A DNA stretch of 64,000 bases from the NCBI RefSeq assembly GCF_000219125.1, contig NZ_AFGF01000049.1, forward strand, positions 1 to 64,000. Reading direction: 5' to 3'. The position numbers and the translations under genes were made by a program. Positions 1-6,577 of this stretch are shown here, in pieces. The notes below the pieces were generated by a model. That model saw nothing but the letters and a program-made list of their open reading frames with translations. It had not been told where the DNA came from and did no database searches. The stretch is from Acetonema longum DSM 6540. Lineage in GTDB: Bacteria > Bacillota > Negativicutes > Sporomusales > Acetonemataceae. Positions within the stretch are counted from its first letter, which is position 1, and each line of letters begins with the position of its first letter.

Positions 1-39
1 AGCAATTCGACCGCTTTGTTGTCAAATTGCTCTAAACGA

Positions 40-74
40 CAAAAAAGGCTTTGCGAAATCACTCGCAAAGCCTT
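40..74 (-). terminator. Rho-independent terminator after the VOC gene
   Basis: A 10-bp stem GGCTTTGCGA/TCGCAAAGCC is followed on the minus strand by a T run. It lies about 115 bases downstream of the VOC gene stop. The hairpin and its flank closely resemble the terminator after the tRNA-Arg gene at 2.1 kb, so the two probably arose by duplication. Nothing else is visible between 75 and 189. Confidence 0.75.
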
Positions 75-189
75 GATATATCTATGTAAAAATGGTGAAA
101 AAAAGTTTTTGCAGATACCGTAAATTATCTTACCAATTAAACTCGTATTCACAGGAATATCGTTAATTTCCTCTCAATATTGTGATTTT

Positions 190-615
190 TTATAGCAATG
201 CAAAATGGGCACTCTCGATAATTGATTTCATTTGACATAAGCAAAAAGGATGTCCGGCGGGATCAAGCATAACTCTCCAATTATTAGAAAATTGCTCATC
301 TGCGATGGTTGCTCCACAATGGATTGCATATTGAACTGCTTTTTCTAAATCATTAACCGCGAAGTCTATATGTGCCATTTGCTGTTGAGCTTCAGGTTCT
401 GCCGGCCACACAGGCGGTTTATACTCAGGATTCCGTTGAAACAATATCCCGGGATATGTTCCCTGATTGGTTCCCGGAGCGTATACACATGCCCAATCTT
501 CATCGATAAACATTACTTCCCACTTGAGCAACGCCGCATAAAATTTTGCTAATTTATGCGGGTCTTTGCAATCCACTGTAAATGAGTACATTTTTATTTT
601 CAATTCATCATCCAT
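190..615 (-). CDS. VOC (glyoxalase/bleomycin-resistance fold) family protein
   Basis: A 141-residue single-domain protein of the vicinal-oxygen-chelate superfamily. Family features seen are the N-terminal strand YSFTVDCKDPHKLAKFY, a central stretch with HIDFAVNDLEKAV and the C-terminal motif MLDPAGHPFCLC. Proteins of this size and pattern are usually annotated as VOC or glyoxalase-like, often of unknown substrate. The ATG at 615 is chosen because GGGAGG lies about 9 bases upstream; an in-frame TTG six codons earlier overlaps that site. It stands alone between its terminator and a gene-poor stretch. Whether it acts on methylglyoxal, an antibiotic or another small molecule cannot be read from the sequence. 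Confidence 0.85.
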   Translation of the reverse strand: MDDELKIKMYSFTVDCKDPHKLAKFYAALLKWEVMFIDEDWACVYAPGTNQGTYPGILFQRNPEYKPPVWPAEPEAQQQMAHIDFAVNDLEKAVQYAIHCGATIADEQFSNNWRVMLDPAGHPFCLCQMKSIIESAHFALL

Positions 616-952
616 AATGCTAATCCCTCCCAATATAAATAATCTACACTACAACTGCCTGTTTAGCGCCGTGATGCAATAATATCTTTAAACCCATACT
701 TTTATTATTTAACCGATCTATTGCTTAATCCATTTCAGAGTGAATAATATACTGTTTTAGAGTCTCTAGCCCCATTCTCAATTCATCCAAGTGCCTGTAG
801 ATGAAAGAGCAATACGCAGGCACTGGCTGGAAGATGCTTTCCCGCTAAGGAACCGATCGAAATGAAAATGCAAGCTTTATGGTCTCTCTGTTTTGCACTT
901 ATGGGAGCATTATAGACCGGTGTGATACCATGACAAACGGCGGCGGGGCATT
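616..952. other. Gene-poor stretch
   Basis: No convincing gene in 337 bases. It contains an inverted repeat AGTGCCTG/CAGGCACT with a 19-base loop at 790-824 and otherwise AT-rich sequence. The promoter of the VOC gene should lie here but no clear -35/-10 pair stands out. Confidence 0.4.
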
Positions 953-1174
953 TCAGCGGACAGACCCCGCCTTTTCCTTTTCGATCATTGCATTGGTCGC
1001 AGCTTTTATGAGCAAAACCCCGCTGTGTTCTTCGACCACCACTTTATTACCGCTTTGAAAGCCAAGATCCTCAAGCCATTTTCCCTGCAGCCGGATAAGC
1101 GGCCGCTGACCTCTACCACCCGGGTATGTGTAATAGACTGTTAAAACACGCGGATTCTCTGCTTCGCCGGACAA
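953..1174 (-). CDS. SymE-like toxin (SpoVT/AbrB-type fold)
   Basis: A 73-residue protein whose core, RPLIRLQGKWLEDLGFQ followed by SGNKVVVEEHSGVLLIK, matches the SymE-toxin domain pattern: a basic strand, a W-L-x-x-x-G-F helix, G-x-x-V, then a closing beta hairpin. E. coli SymE is an SOS-induced toxin of a type I toxin-antitoxin pair, repressed by the antisense RNA SymR. Here the start is read as TTG at 1174, preceded by AGGGGG about 8 bases upstream. Such homologues are common as stand-alone genes in Firmicutes. No antisense RNA is evident by eye at its 5' end, so the type I assignment is by homology only. A MazE-like DNA-binding role is the alternative. Confidence 0.75.
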   Translation of the reverse strand: MSGEAENPRVLTVYYTYPGGRGQRPLIRLQGKWLEDLGFQSGNKVVVEEHSGVLLIKAATNAMIEKEKAGSVR

Positions 1175-1261
1175 ACTATATACCCCCTATCCTAAGCAGC
1201 TGCAGCAAAGCCTTCTATCCTGGCCAAGCACTTGTGGGCAGCTTTTATATAGGGGGAAATT

Positions 1262-1301
1262 AAAGCGCATGCGAGGTTCTTATACCCTACACATGCGCTT
1301 T
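1262..1301 (-). terminator. Inverted repeat, possible terminator
   Basis: AAAGCGCATG and CATGCGCTTT form a perfect 10-bp stem around a 20-base loop. The T tract on either side is short, so termination is uncertain. It lies just downstream of the doubtful small ORF at 1346-1573. Confidence 0.4.
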
Positions 1302-1345
1302 ACATCGTCGTATGCTAAATCCCCATACCAATGAGCCAGGACTAC

Positions 1346-1573
1346 CTAGCCCTCAACAGAAAAGCGGTCAGAAAATATGTAAGCGAATCGCCCTTCCGTT
1401 GACAGTGTATCGGGAATAGGCTTCATCTTCTGCTGCATGCAGTCGCACAGCCCGCTCCCGCCTGCCGGCACCTCCATTACACGCAGCGCCTCGCTTGTAT
1501 TCAAGCGGGCGACATTGTATAATAAAAATGTCGTCGTGGACAGCTTGACTGTTACGTGTAAGTGCTTAACCAC
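1346..1573 (-). CDS. Doubtful small ORF
   Basis: An open frame of 75 codons from a GTG, with no recognisable domain and no well-spaced ribosome site. The 1175-1700 interval otherwise holds only the inverted repeat at 1262-1301. An opposite-strand frame (1437-1634) overlaps it and is no better. I list it because it could be a small unknown protein, but non-coding sequence is at least as likely. Confidence 0.2.
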   Translation of the reverse strand: MVKHLHVTVKLSTTTFLLYNVARLNTSEALRVMEVPAGGSGLCDCMQQKMKPIPDTLSTEGRFAYIFSDRFSVEG

Positions 1574-1707
1574 CTGCGCGGGCCTGGAAGTGTTCCTGCA
1601 CTTTCAGGTCACGGTGACTTTAATTTCCACCTAATGTTAATTATAGCTCATTTCAAACGAATTGCAAGTAAACTACGCCCCACAGGCAGGGATTTTTCCC
1701 CGACTGA

Positions 1708-1736
1708 TTGCATATTTTCCTGTCTCTGGGTATAAT
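1708..1736 (+). promoter_or_regulatory. Sigma-A-type promoter of the antisense RNA
   Basis: TTGCAT, 17-base spacer and a perfect TATAAT. The predicted start is near 1743 and points toward the 3' end of the small toxin gene on the opposite strand. Confidence 0.75.
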
Positions 1737-1775
1737 ATAAGAAAAGGACTGACGTGCGCTAACACGCCAGCCCCC
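1737..1775 (-). terminator. Terminator of the small-toxin mRNA
   Basis: On the minus strand CTGGCGTG pairs with CACGTCAG (one G-U) inside a longer GC-rich stem, followed by TTTTCTTAT. It lies about 80 bases past the toxin stop, so the toxin mRNA 3' UTR covers nearly all of the antisense RNA. Confidence 0.6.
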
Positions 1776-1864
1776 ACAGGCTGTCTAACCGGAAAACGGT
1801 TAGCCCAAGTTGACGTTATTTAAGAAATAGTCGCCATCTGAGCAGGGGCGGCTATTTCTTTTTG
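1743..1864 (+). ncRNA. Predicted antisense antitoxin RNA
   Basis: About 120 nt, running from the TTGCAT-17-TATAAT promoter to an intrinsic terminator (GAAATAGTCGCC/GGCGGCTATTTC plus T5, 1824-1863). The RNA is fully complementary to the 3' UTR and last codons of the toxin at 1852-1929. This convergent layout is that of TxpA/RatA-type type I modules, where the antisense RNA promotes decay or blocks translation of the toxin mRNA. The RNA is predicted only from promoter and terminator signals. Confidence 0.65.
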
Positions 1865-1929
1865 GTCGTGATCAATACCATGAGAGTGGCAAATGCAACC
1901 GCAAATGTCAATGCCTCATAGATACTCAT
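1852..1929 (-). CDS. Very small hydrophobic type I toxin (holin-like/TxpA-like)
   Basis: A 25-residue peptide starting MSIYEALTFAVAFATLMVL and ending in a Lys tail (TTKKK). It has one membrane helix with a charged C-terminus, the hallmark of the putative holin-like/TxpA/Fst toxin families. A strong GGAAGGGGG ribosome site lies about 8 bases before the ATG. That site is paired in the 5' UTR: CCTTCC (minus strand) folds back on GGAAGG with a 6-base loop, as in structured leaders of known type I toxins. The gene has an extended -10 promoter upstream (TGCTATACT, 1990-1998), its own terminator, and a convergent antisense RNA overlapping its 3' end. The expected action is inner-membrane depolarisation when unrepressed, by family analogy. 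Confidence 0.75.
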   Translation of the reverse strand: MSIYEALTFAVAFATLMVLITTKKK

Positions 1930-1989
1930 CCTACCACCCCCTTCCTAGAAAGGAAGGAGCTAACCGTCCCCCGAGCAGCCTGTGTTTTT

Positions 1990-1998
1990 AGTATAGCA
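1990..1998 (-). promoter_or_regulatory. Extended -10 promoter of the small toxin
   Basis: TGC followed by TATACT on the minus strand, with no good -35, fits an extended -10 promoter. Transcription would start near 1983, giving a 5' UTR of about 54 bases that contains the ribosome-site hairpin at 1940-1957. Confidence 0.55.
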
Positions 1999-2093
1999 TA
2001 ATTTTCCTGGAGATAAAAAGAAAATTTCCACTTCTTGTTTGCTGTAAAATCGTGCCTCCTTCACTAAATGAAGCGGCCTTTTATTGCGTAAAC

Positions 2094-2126
2094 AAAAAAG
2101 GCTTTACGAAATCCTCGTAAAGCCCT
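2094..2126 (-). terminator. Terminator of tRNA-Arg
   Basis: Stem GGCTTTACGA/TCGTAAAGCC with a 5-base loop and a T6 tract on the minus strand, 14 bases past the CCA end of the tRNA. Confidence 0.85.
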
Positions 2127-2137
2127 TGATATACCTA

Positions 2138-2214
2138 TGGCGACCCCGGCAGGATTCGAACCTGCGACCTTTTGATTCGTAGTCAAACGCTCTATCCAGC
2201 TGAGCTACGGAGTC
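2138..2214 (-). tRNA. tRNA-Arg (anticodon ACG)
   Basis: The minus strand folds as a standard cloverleaf. The acceptor is GACTCCG/CGGGGTC with one G-U, the D arm contains AGCTGGATAGAGC, and the anticodon stem TTTGA/TCAAA encloses loop CTACGAA with anticodon ACG. The T arm contains GGTTCGAATCC. The 3' CCA is encoded. It is a free-standing transcription unit with its own promoter and terminator. Confidence 0.97.
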
Positions 2215-2235
2215 TTGTAAATTGATTACTTATAT

Positions 2236-2264
2236 AGTATATCGAGATCAGTACAGGTTGTCAA
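2236..2264 (-). promoter_or_regulatory. Promoter of tRNA-Arg
   Basis: TTGACA, 17-base spacer, TATACT on the minus strand, with the start predicted about 15 bases before the mature tRNA. It sits directly after the larA-like gene, which has no clear terminator, so readthrough into the tRNA is possible. Confidence 0.8.
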
Positions 2265-2271
2265 TGTTTTT

Positions 2272-3570
2272 TTAACCTTTATAAAGCGGTACGGTATTCG
2301 CCGCGTGTCCCATGACAGTAATAGTATAGTCCTCCCGACCGAGTTTTTCTTTGGCGATGGCCAGGGCTTCTTCGGCGCTGGTAGCGGGAATCATGCCGGT
2401 TTTCTTGATAAAATCGACATTCTCCGGTTTGGTGACAACAATCAGAGGATTTTCCCGGGCGATCACAGCGCATTTGAAAGCCACGAAACCGGGGATGGTG
2501 AAATTCTTCCGCACAGCCTTCTCAAAATCCAGCAGGGTCGGGTGTTTGAACCAGTCGCTGAATTCAGGCGGCTCGGCGATGTCACGGCATTCCATGAAGC
2601 AGATGATCACGCCGTTGGGTTTGGCGGCCATGTAGGCATTATCAATAGTCTTGGATCCCTGATACAGATTGATGTCTTTCGGGAATCCGCCGGAGGAGGC
2701 AACCACCAGGTCGGCCTTTTCGGCAATGGGAATACCGTAGATCCGTTCCACTTCCCGGCAGCCTTCTTCCCAGGCAGTTTTCCAATGGCCGGCCACAAAG
2801 CGGGCAAACTGGCCTTCCGGCGTGTATACGCTGTTTACTAAGAATGTCGGTTTGGCCAGGGCGGCGATTTCCAGCATGTCTTCGTACATGGGATTGCCTT
2901 CTTTCAGACTGGACCCGACTTCCGAGCTGATTCCTTTGCCTACTTCCTTGTGCATGCACAGCAGGTGATTGCCCTGGATGCTTGTATAGGCGCTGATTCC
3001 CGGCATGATGGACTTGCGGCCGCCGCCAAAACCGGCCATCAGATGGTAGACGATGCCGCCGGTCAGAATCACCTTATCGGCCTCAGCCACCCTCTTATTA
3101 ATATAGGCTTCCACACCCCGGCTGGTTTTGCCGATATAGGAAAGGCTGTTTTTGTCAAAAGCGTCATGCTGGTAAATCTTAACCCGGCGGCAGACTTCCT
3201 TGCCGTATACCGCTTCATCTTCCTGAGGCGTATGGGCCCGGTGCCCGCCTAAGCCTACGACGATAAACATATCCGAATCCGGTACGCCGGCGCTGTTCAG
3301 TTCATCCAGCAAGGCGGGCAGGAATTGTTCGTACTTGATCCAGGCGCGGGTAATATCGCTGCCGATAATGGCGACTTTATCGCCCTTGGCTACCAACTTC
3401 TTCAATGGCGGCGAATCAATCGGATTGCTCAGAGCTTGCCGTAAAGCGGCAGGTACGTCTGTAATCGGCTGCGCCGGCTGCCCTTCGATTTCGTTTATTA
3501 TTTTTTCCGCCGGTAAGGCGAATTTCACGGTTTGACTGCCAAAGCCAAATTCAACAATTTTATCAGCCAT
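2272..3570 (-). CDS. larA: LarA-like nickel-dependent lactate racemase family protein
   Basis: A 432-residue protein of the LarA (DUF2088) family. L. plantarum LarA racemises lactate using a nickel-pincer nucleotide bound to Lys184, with His108, His174 and His200. The matching residues here fall close by: GHRAHT near residue 108, YHLMAGFGGGRKS with His near 175 and Lys near 186, and GNH near 201, so the enzyme looks active. LarA homologues act on varied 2-hydroxyacids, so lactate is not assured. ATG at 3570 is preferred over one two codons earlier because the GGAGG site is then 6 bases away. It is the second gene of a riboswitch-led operon after an MFS carrier, which probably imports its substrate. 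LarE for cofactor synthesis is encoded at 34.6 kb; no LarB or LarC is in the window. Confidence 0.88.
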   Translation of the reverse strand: MADKIVEFGFGSQTVKFALPAEKIINEIEGQPAQPITDVPAALRQALSNPIDSPPLKKLVAKGDKVAIIGSDITRAWIKYEQFLPALLDELNSAGVPDSDMFIVVGLGGHRAHTPQEDEAVYGKEVCRRVKIYQHDAFDKNSLSYIGKTSRGVEAYINKRVAEADKVILTGGIVYHLMAGFGGGRKSIMPGISAYTSIQGNHLLCMHKEVGKGISSEVGSSLKEGNPMYEDMLEIAALAKPTFLVNSVYTPEGQFARFVAGHWKTAWEEGCREVERIYGIPIAEKADLVVASSGGFPKDINLYQGSKTIDNAYMAAKPNGVIICFMECRDIAEPPEFSDWFKHPTLLDFEKAVRKNFTIPGFVAFKCAVIARENPLIVVTKPENVDFIKKTGMIPATSAEEALAIAKEKLGREDYTITVMGHAANTVPLYKG

Positions 3571-3658
3571 GTTCATCCTCCTTTATAGTGACACCTGACC
3601 GAATCATTGCGGCTTACTAAAATAGATTGCCCGCCGCTCATTTTCCCGACTAATTGGC

Positions 3659-4948
3659 TTAGTATTTTTGCCAGCTCAACACCAGCATTGCCAACCCGGC
3701 TAACACAGCCAGGCTCACCAGGAATAACAGACCTCCGAAATAGGAACCGGACAAGCTGATGAACCATCCGATTAAAACCGGCGAAAAGGCTGAACCGCCG
3801 TTGGACAGGCCGTTCATCATACCGGCGCCGGCGCCGACGGCCTTACCGGGAACAATCAGCTGCAGCAGCGACCAGGAAGGAGGCAGAGCTCCGCCGATCA
3901 GGGCGATTCCCAGTGACAGATAAATGGCGCTGGTCCAATTGTCAGCGGCAACGGCGCCAAGATAAATAAATACGGCTGCGCCAAAATGGCCAATAGCCAT
4001 AAAGGGCGCTTTCCGGCCCAGCCGGTCAGACAAGTGGCCCACCAGGAGAACGCTCAGAGTTCCCATGACATACGGCAGAGCCGACAGGGCGCCCATCTGG
4101 GACCAGGAGAACCCCCGGGCAACCTTGAGGTAGGAAGGAAGCCAGGCCATCATACCCCACCAAATACAGGCAATGACGAAATAATTAAATGTCACCAGCC
4201 AGAAACGGTAGTTGTAAATGAAGGATTTTAGCCGTTCCGCCAAACTGGTCACCGGTGCGGCGGCTTCGGCCTCAGCCTCGGCTTTAAGAGCTGTCTCAAT
4301 ATAGTCCAGTTCAGCCTGATTGACCATCTTGCTGTCGCGAGGACGATCAGCGGTGAAATACCAAATCAAAAGCAGTGGAACCATGCCGAGAGCACCCAGC
4401 ATATAGAAGCTAAATCGCCAGCCCGTCTCAGCCACGATAGCAGCCAGTACCGGCATAGCCACAGCCGGGCCTACCATCAGACCCAAGAGCCAGACTGAAT
4501 TAGCTTTGCCCCGTTCGGCGGGAGGAAACCAGCTTTTTACAAAAGAACTCTGCATGGGCCAGTGCATGCCTTCGCCAATGCCCAAAACCACCCTGGCTGC
4601 CAGCATAACGGCGAAACTGGTGGCCATACCGCCCAATAATACCGCGACCGCCCACAATAAGATGGACAGGGCCATGGCTTTACGGGGTCCCATGTAATCA
4701 CCCAGAGGACCGGTCACTACATTGGCCACGCCATAGGCGATCAAAAAGAGGGTCATTAATAATCCCATTCTGACCGGTTGGTCTTTAATCCCCATATCAC
4801 CCAGAAACGTGGGATCGGCTACCAGTACCGACACATTGACTCGATCCAGATAAGCCACCATCAGGGTAAAAAAGAGAATTAGGACTAACATAACACGTCC
4901 TTTGGTGGGTTGAATCGGATTCACGCCGGGAGTGGTTTGTGTGCTCAT
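3659..4948 (-). CDS. MFS transporter, anion:cation symporter (ACS) type
   Basis: About 430 residues with 12 predicted membrane helices in two halves, joined by a charged loop near residue 210. The MFS motif between helices 2 and 3 appears as GPLGDYMGPRKAM, and its second-half counterpart is GHLSDRLGRKAPFM. The N-terminal YLDRVNVSVL pattern is typical of ACS-family carriers of hexuronate, galactonate, tartrate and related organic acids. It precedes the LarA-like gene by 88 bases in one operon, so a 2-hydroxyacid is the likely cargo (inference). ATG at 4948 is chosen because the GGAGG site is then 7 bases upstream. The operon leader carries a ykkC-type riboswitch and terminator. Confidence 0.88.
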   Translation of the reverse strand: MSTQTTPGVNPIQPTKGRVMLVLILFFTLMVAYLDRVNVSVLVADPTFLGDMGIKDQPVRMGLLMTLFLIAYGVANVVTGPLGDYMGPRKAMALSILLWAVAVLLGGMATSFAVMLAARVVLGIGEGMHWPMQSSFVKSWFPPAERGKANSVWLLGLMVGPAVAMPVLAAIVAETGWRFSFYMLGALGMVPLLLIWYFTADRPRDSKMVNQAELDYIETALKAEAEAEAAAPVTSLAERLKSFIYNYRFWLVTFNYFVIACIWWGMMAWLPSYLKVARGFSWSQMGALSALPYVMGTLSVLLVGHLSDRLGRKAPFMAIGHFGAAVFIYLGAVAADNWTSAIYLSLGIALIGGALPPSWSLLQLIVPGKAVGAGAGMMNGLSNGGSAFSPVLIGWFISLSGSYFGGLLFLVSLAVLAGLAMLVLSWQKY

Positions 4949-4998
4949 GTTCATGCCTCCTTATTCTTTCTAAAAATATGTCCGGTATAACTATTCAG

Positions 4999-5048
4999 AA
5001 AAAAGATAACCCCAGCGGAAAGTCGTACAATACGACCTTCCGCTGGGG
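4999..5048 (-). terminator. Leader terminator of the MFS-larA operon
   Basis: A 17-bp stem beginning CCCCAGCGGAA and closing with TTCCGCTGGGG (one mismatch), with a 5-base loop and TTATCTTTTTTC on the minus strand. Its first strand overlaps the 3' end of the riboswitch aptamer, so the two folds exclude each other. This predicts that ligand binding turns the operon on. Confidence 0.8.
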
Positions 5049-5137
5049 TCTTTTATACCCACGGTGTAGCGCTTCGCTGCGCCTGTGCCGCTCGGTTCGC
5101 CGGCTTTACGCCGCGGATCCCTAGGCACACTCGTCTG
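5040..5137 (-). ncRNA. ykkC-family riboswitch (subtype 2-like)
   Basis: On the minus strand the leader shows the ykkC signature blocks in order: GTGTGCCTAGGGATCCG, a hairpin CGGCGTAAAGCCG, ACCGAGCGGCACAG, a hairpin GGCGCAGCGAAGCGC, then ACACCGTGGGTATAAAAGACCCC. GTGTGCC pairs with GGCACAG. From memory of the family, ACACCGTGGG...ATAAAAGACCC and CTAGGGATCC resemble the ppGpp and PRPP variants more than the guanidine-I class, but I cannot fix the ligand. It lies between a consensus promoter and an intrinsic terminator, upstream of an MFS carrier and a LarA-like enzyme. Confidence 0.78.
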
Positions 5138-5149
5138 GATTATCATCTT

Positions 5150-5164
5150 TGTATACCGTATACA
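5150..5164. promoter_or_regulatory. Palindromic operator at the start of transcription
   Basis: TGTATACCGTATACA is a perfect palindrome with one central base. It spans the predicted +1 of the MFS-larA promoter. The shape resembles GntR-family operators, so a repressor site is likely; the repressor is not in the window by any visible evidence. Confidence 0.55.
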
Positions 5165-5168
5165 TTTT

Positions 5169-5198
5169 ATTATATGCCGGCCATTTATTGTTTGTCAA
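5169..5198 (-). promoter_or_regulatory. Consensus promoter of the MFS-larA operon
   Basis: TTGACA, 18-base spacer, TATAAT on the minus strand. The predicted start is near 5162, leaving a leader of about 210 bases that carries the riboswitch and terminator. Confidence 0.85.
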
Positions 5199-5239
5199 GC
5201 AGCTTTTGCCCGCCCGACCTGCCGGGTGCGGCCCCAGGC

Positions 5240-5252
5240 AGGAATCATTCCT
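5240..5252. promoter_or_regulatory. Palindrome upstream of the anion-transporter operon
   Basis: AGGAATCATTCCT, a perfect 13-base palindrome, lies about 20 bases before a TATAAT at 5274-5279 that points into the transporter operon. It may be an operator; the -35 is poor, which would suit an activator. Confidence 0.35.
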
Positions 5253-5329
5253 CCTGCAGCGAATACTTTAGACTATAATTTGCTCTCGGTTTAAACAGCT
5301 TGAAATGCAGCAAAGAGAAGGGGTTACCC

Positions 5330-6556
5330 ATGCAGCCAATGATCTTCCTCGCCGCCGTCATCCTGACCGGCACTTTTGTCGTCTTTGCCCTGGGCAAAAG
5401 CCCTTTCTTCCGCGTAGACCGCGCCGGAGCGGCGATTATCGGCGCAGCGCTTACCATTGCCAGCGGTATTCTGACCTTTGACCAGGCCACACAATTCATT
5501 GACTTTCGCACGATTGCCCTGCTGTTCTCGATGATGATTCTGACTGCCTACCTGAAATTGTCCGGTTTTTTTCAGTGGGTAGGCAATCTCATGCTGACGC
5601 GGCTCCGAACAAAAAATCAGCTTCTGGGGGCTGTAGTTGCCGCAAGCGGGATGCTTTCGGCGCTTTTTGTCAATGATATCATTTGTCTGTTGTTTACCCC
5701 TATCGTTTTGATTATCTGCCAAAGAGCCCAGCTGCCGCCGGTCCCCTACCTGATCGGCGTAGCCACCGCCTCCAATGTGGGCAGCGCCGCCACTTTGATC
5801 GGCAACCCGCAGAACATGCTGATCGGCAGCTTATCCCGCCTGTCTTTTGTTCAGTACCTGATCGTCGCTGCTCCTCTGGCCTTAGTCGGTCTGGCAATCA
5901 ACTACTATCTCATCCGCTTCTTTTACCGGGATGCACTGACCGGTCCCTTAACGGCCGGACAACTGACAGGTGTGGTCTATCACCGGCATCTGGTGAGGAA
6001 AAGCCTCTGGGTCACCGCCTTTATCCTGACCGGCTTTGTCACCGGCTGCGAGCCGGTGGTCGTAGCCGGTCTGGGAGCCGCTTATCTCCTGATTACCCGC
6101 CGCCTCAAACCGAATAAGGTTTATGCCAGCATTGATTTTAACCTTCTGGTTATCTTTACCGGCCTGTTCATCGTCATCGGCGGAGTGGAAAAAAGCGGTC
6201 TCATGGGTTGGCTGATGGAGCGGCTGTCCTTTATCGATTTTTCGATTTTCCCCTTGTTTGCGGTCCTGACCCTTGTTCTTTCCAATATCTTCAGCAATGT
6301 ACCGGCTGTGCTGCTGCTGAAGTTTTTCATTCCGGCAACCGATATTAGTGGCGTCTGGTGGTCTGGCATGGCGATATTCAGTACCTTCGCCGGCAATCTG
6401 ACCATTACCGGCTCCATCGCCAATCTGATTGTGGTGGAAATCGCCAAACGGGAACACGTCTCCATCGGTTTTGTTGAATATATGCGCATCGGTCTGCCCT
6501 TGACGCTTTTAATCAGCGCCATTGGCTTGGTTTACTTCCAGCTGTTTTATCTATAA
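5330..6556 (+). CDS. ArsB/NhaD-superfamily anion transporter (YbiR-like)
   Basis: 408 residues with about 11 membrane helices and the ion-transporter-superfamily layout of two inverted halves. The loop NVGSAATLIGNPQNMLIG in the first half and TFAGNLTITGSIANLIV in the second match the conserved substrate-loop motifs of ArsB, SLC13 and CitM-type carriers. E. coli YbiR is a comparable uncharacterised member. Arsenite, citrate and other anions are all possible cargoes. ATG at 5330 is used because GAAGGGG lies about 8 bases upstream; an in-frame TTG ten codons earlier has no site. It is followed after 21 bases by the XPB helicase gene, so these probably form one transcription unit. Confidence 0.8.
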   Translation: MQPMIFLAAVILTGTFVVFALGKSPFFRVDRAGAAIIGAALTIASGILTFDQATQFIDFRTIALLFSMMILTAYLKLSGFFQWVGNLMLTRLRTKNQLLGAVVAASGMLSALFVNDIICLLFTPIVLIICQRAQLPPVPYLIGVATASNVGSAATLIGNPQNMLIGSLSRLSFVQYLIVAAPLALVGLAINYYLIRFFYRDALTGPLTAGQLTGVVYHRHLVRKSLWVTAFILTGFVTGCEPVVVAGLGAAYLLITRRLKPNKVYASIDFNLLVIFTGLFIVIGGVEKSGLMGWLMERLSFIDFSIFPLFAVLTLVLSNIFSNVPAVLLLKFFIPATDISGVWWSGMAIFSTFAGNLTITGSIANLIVVEIAKREHVSIGFVEYMRIGLPLTLLISAIGLVYFQLFYL

Positions 6557-6577
6557 TCTTTCCAGGAGGACACCCTA

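Noticed and set aside
1437-1634. 65-codon frame on the plus strand
   Set aside because: No family, no ribosome site; overlaps another doubtful frame.
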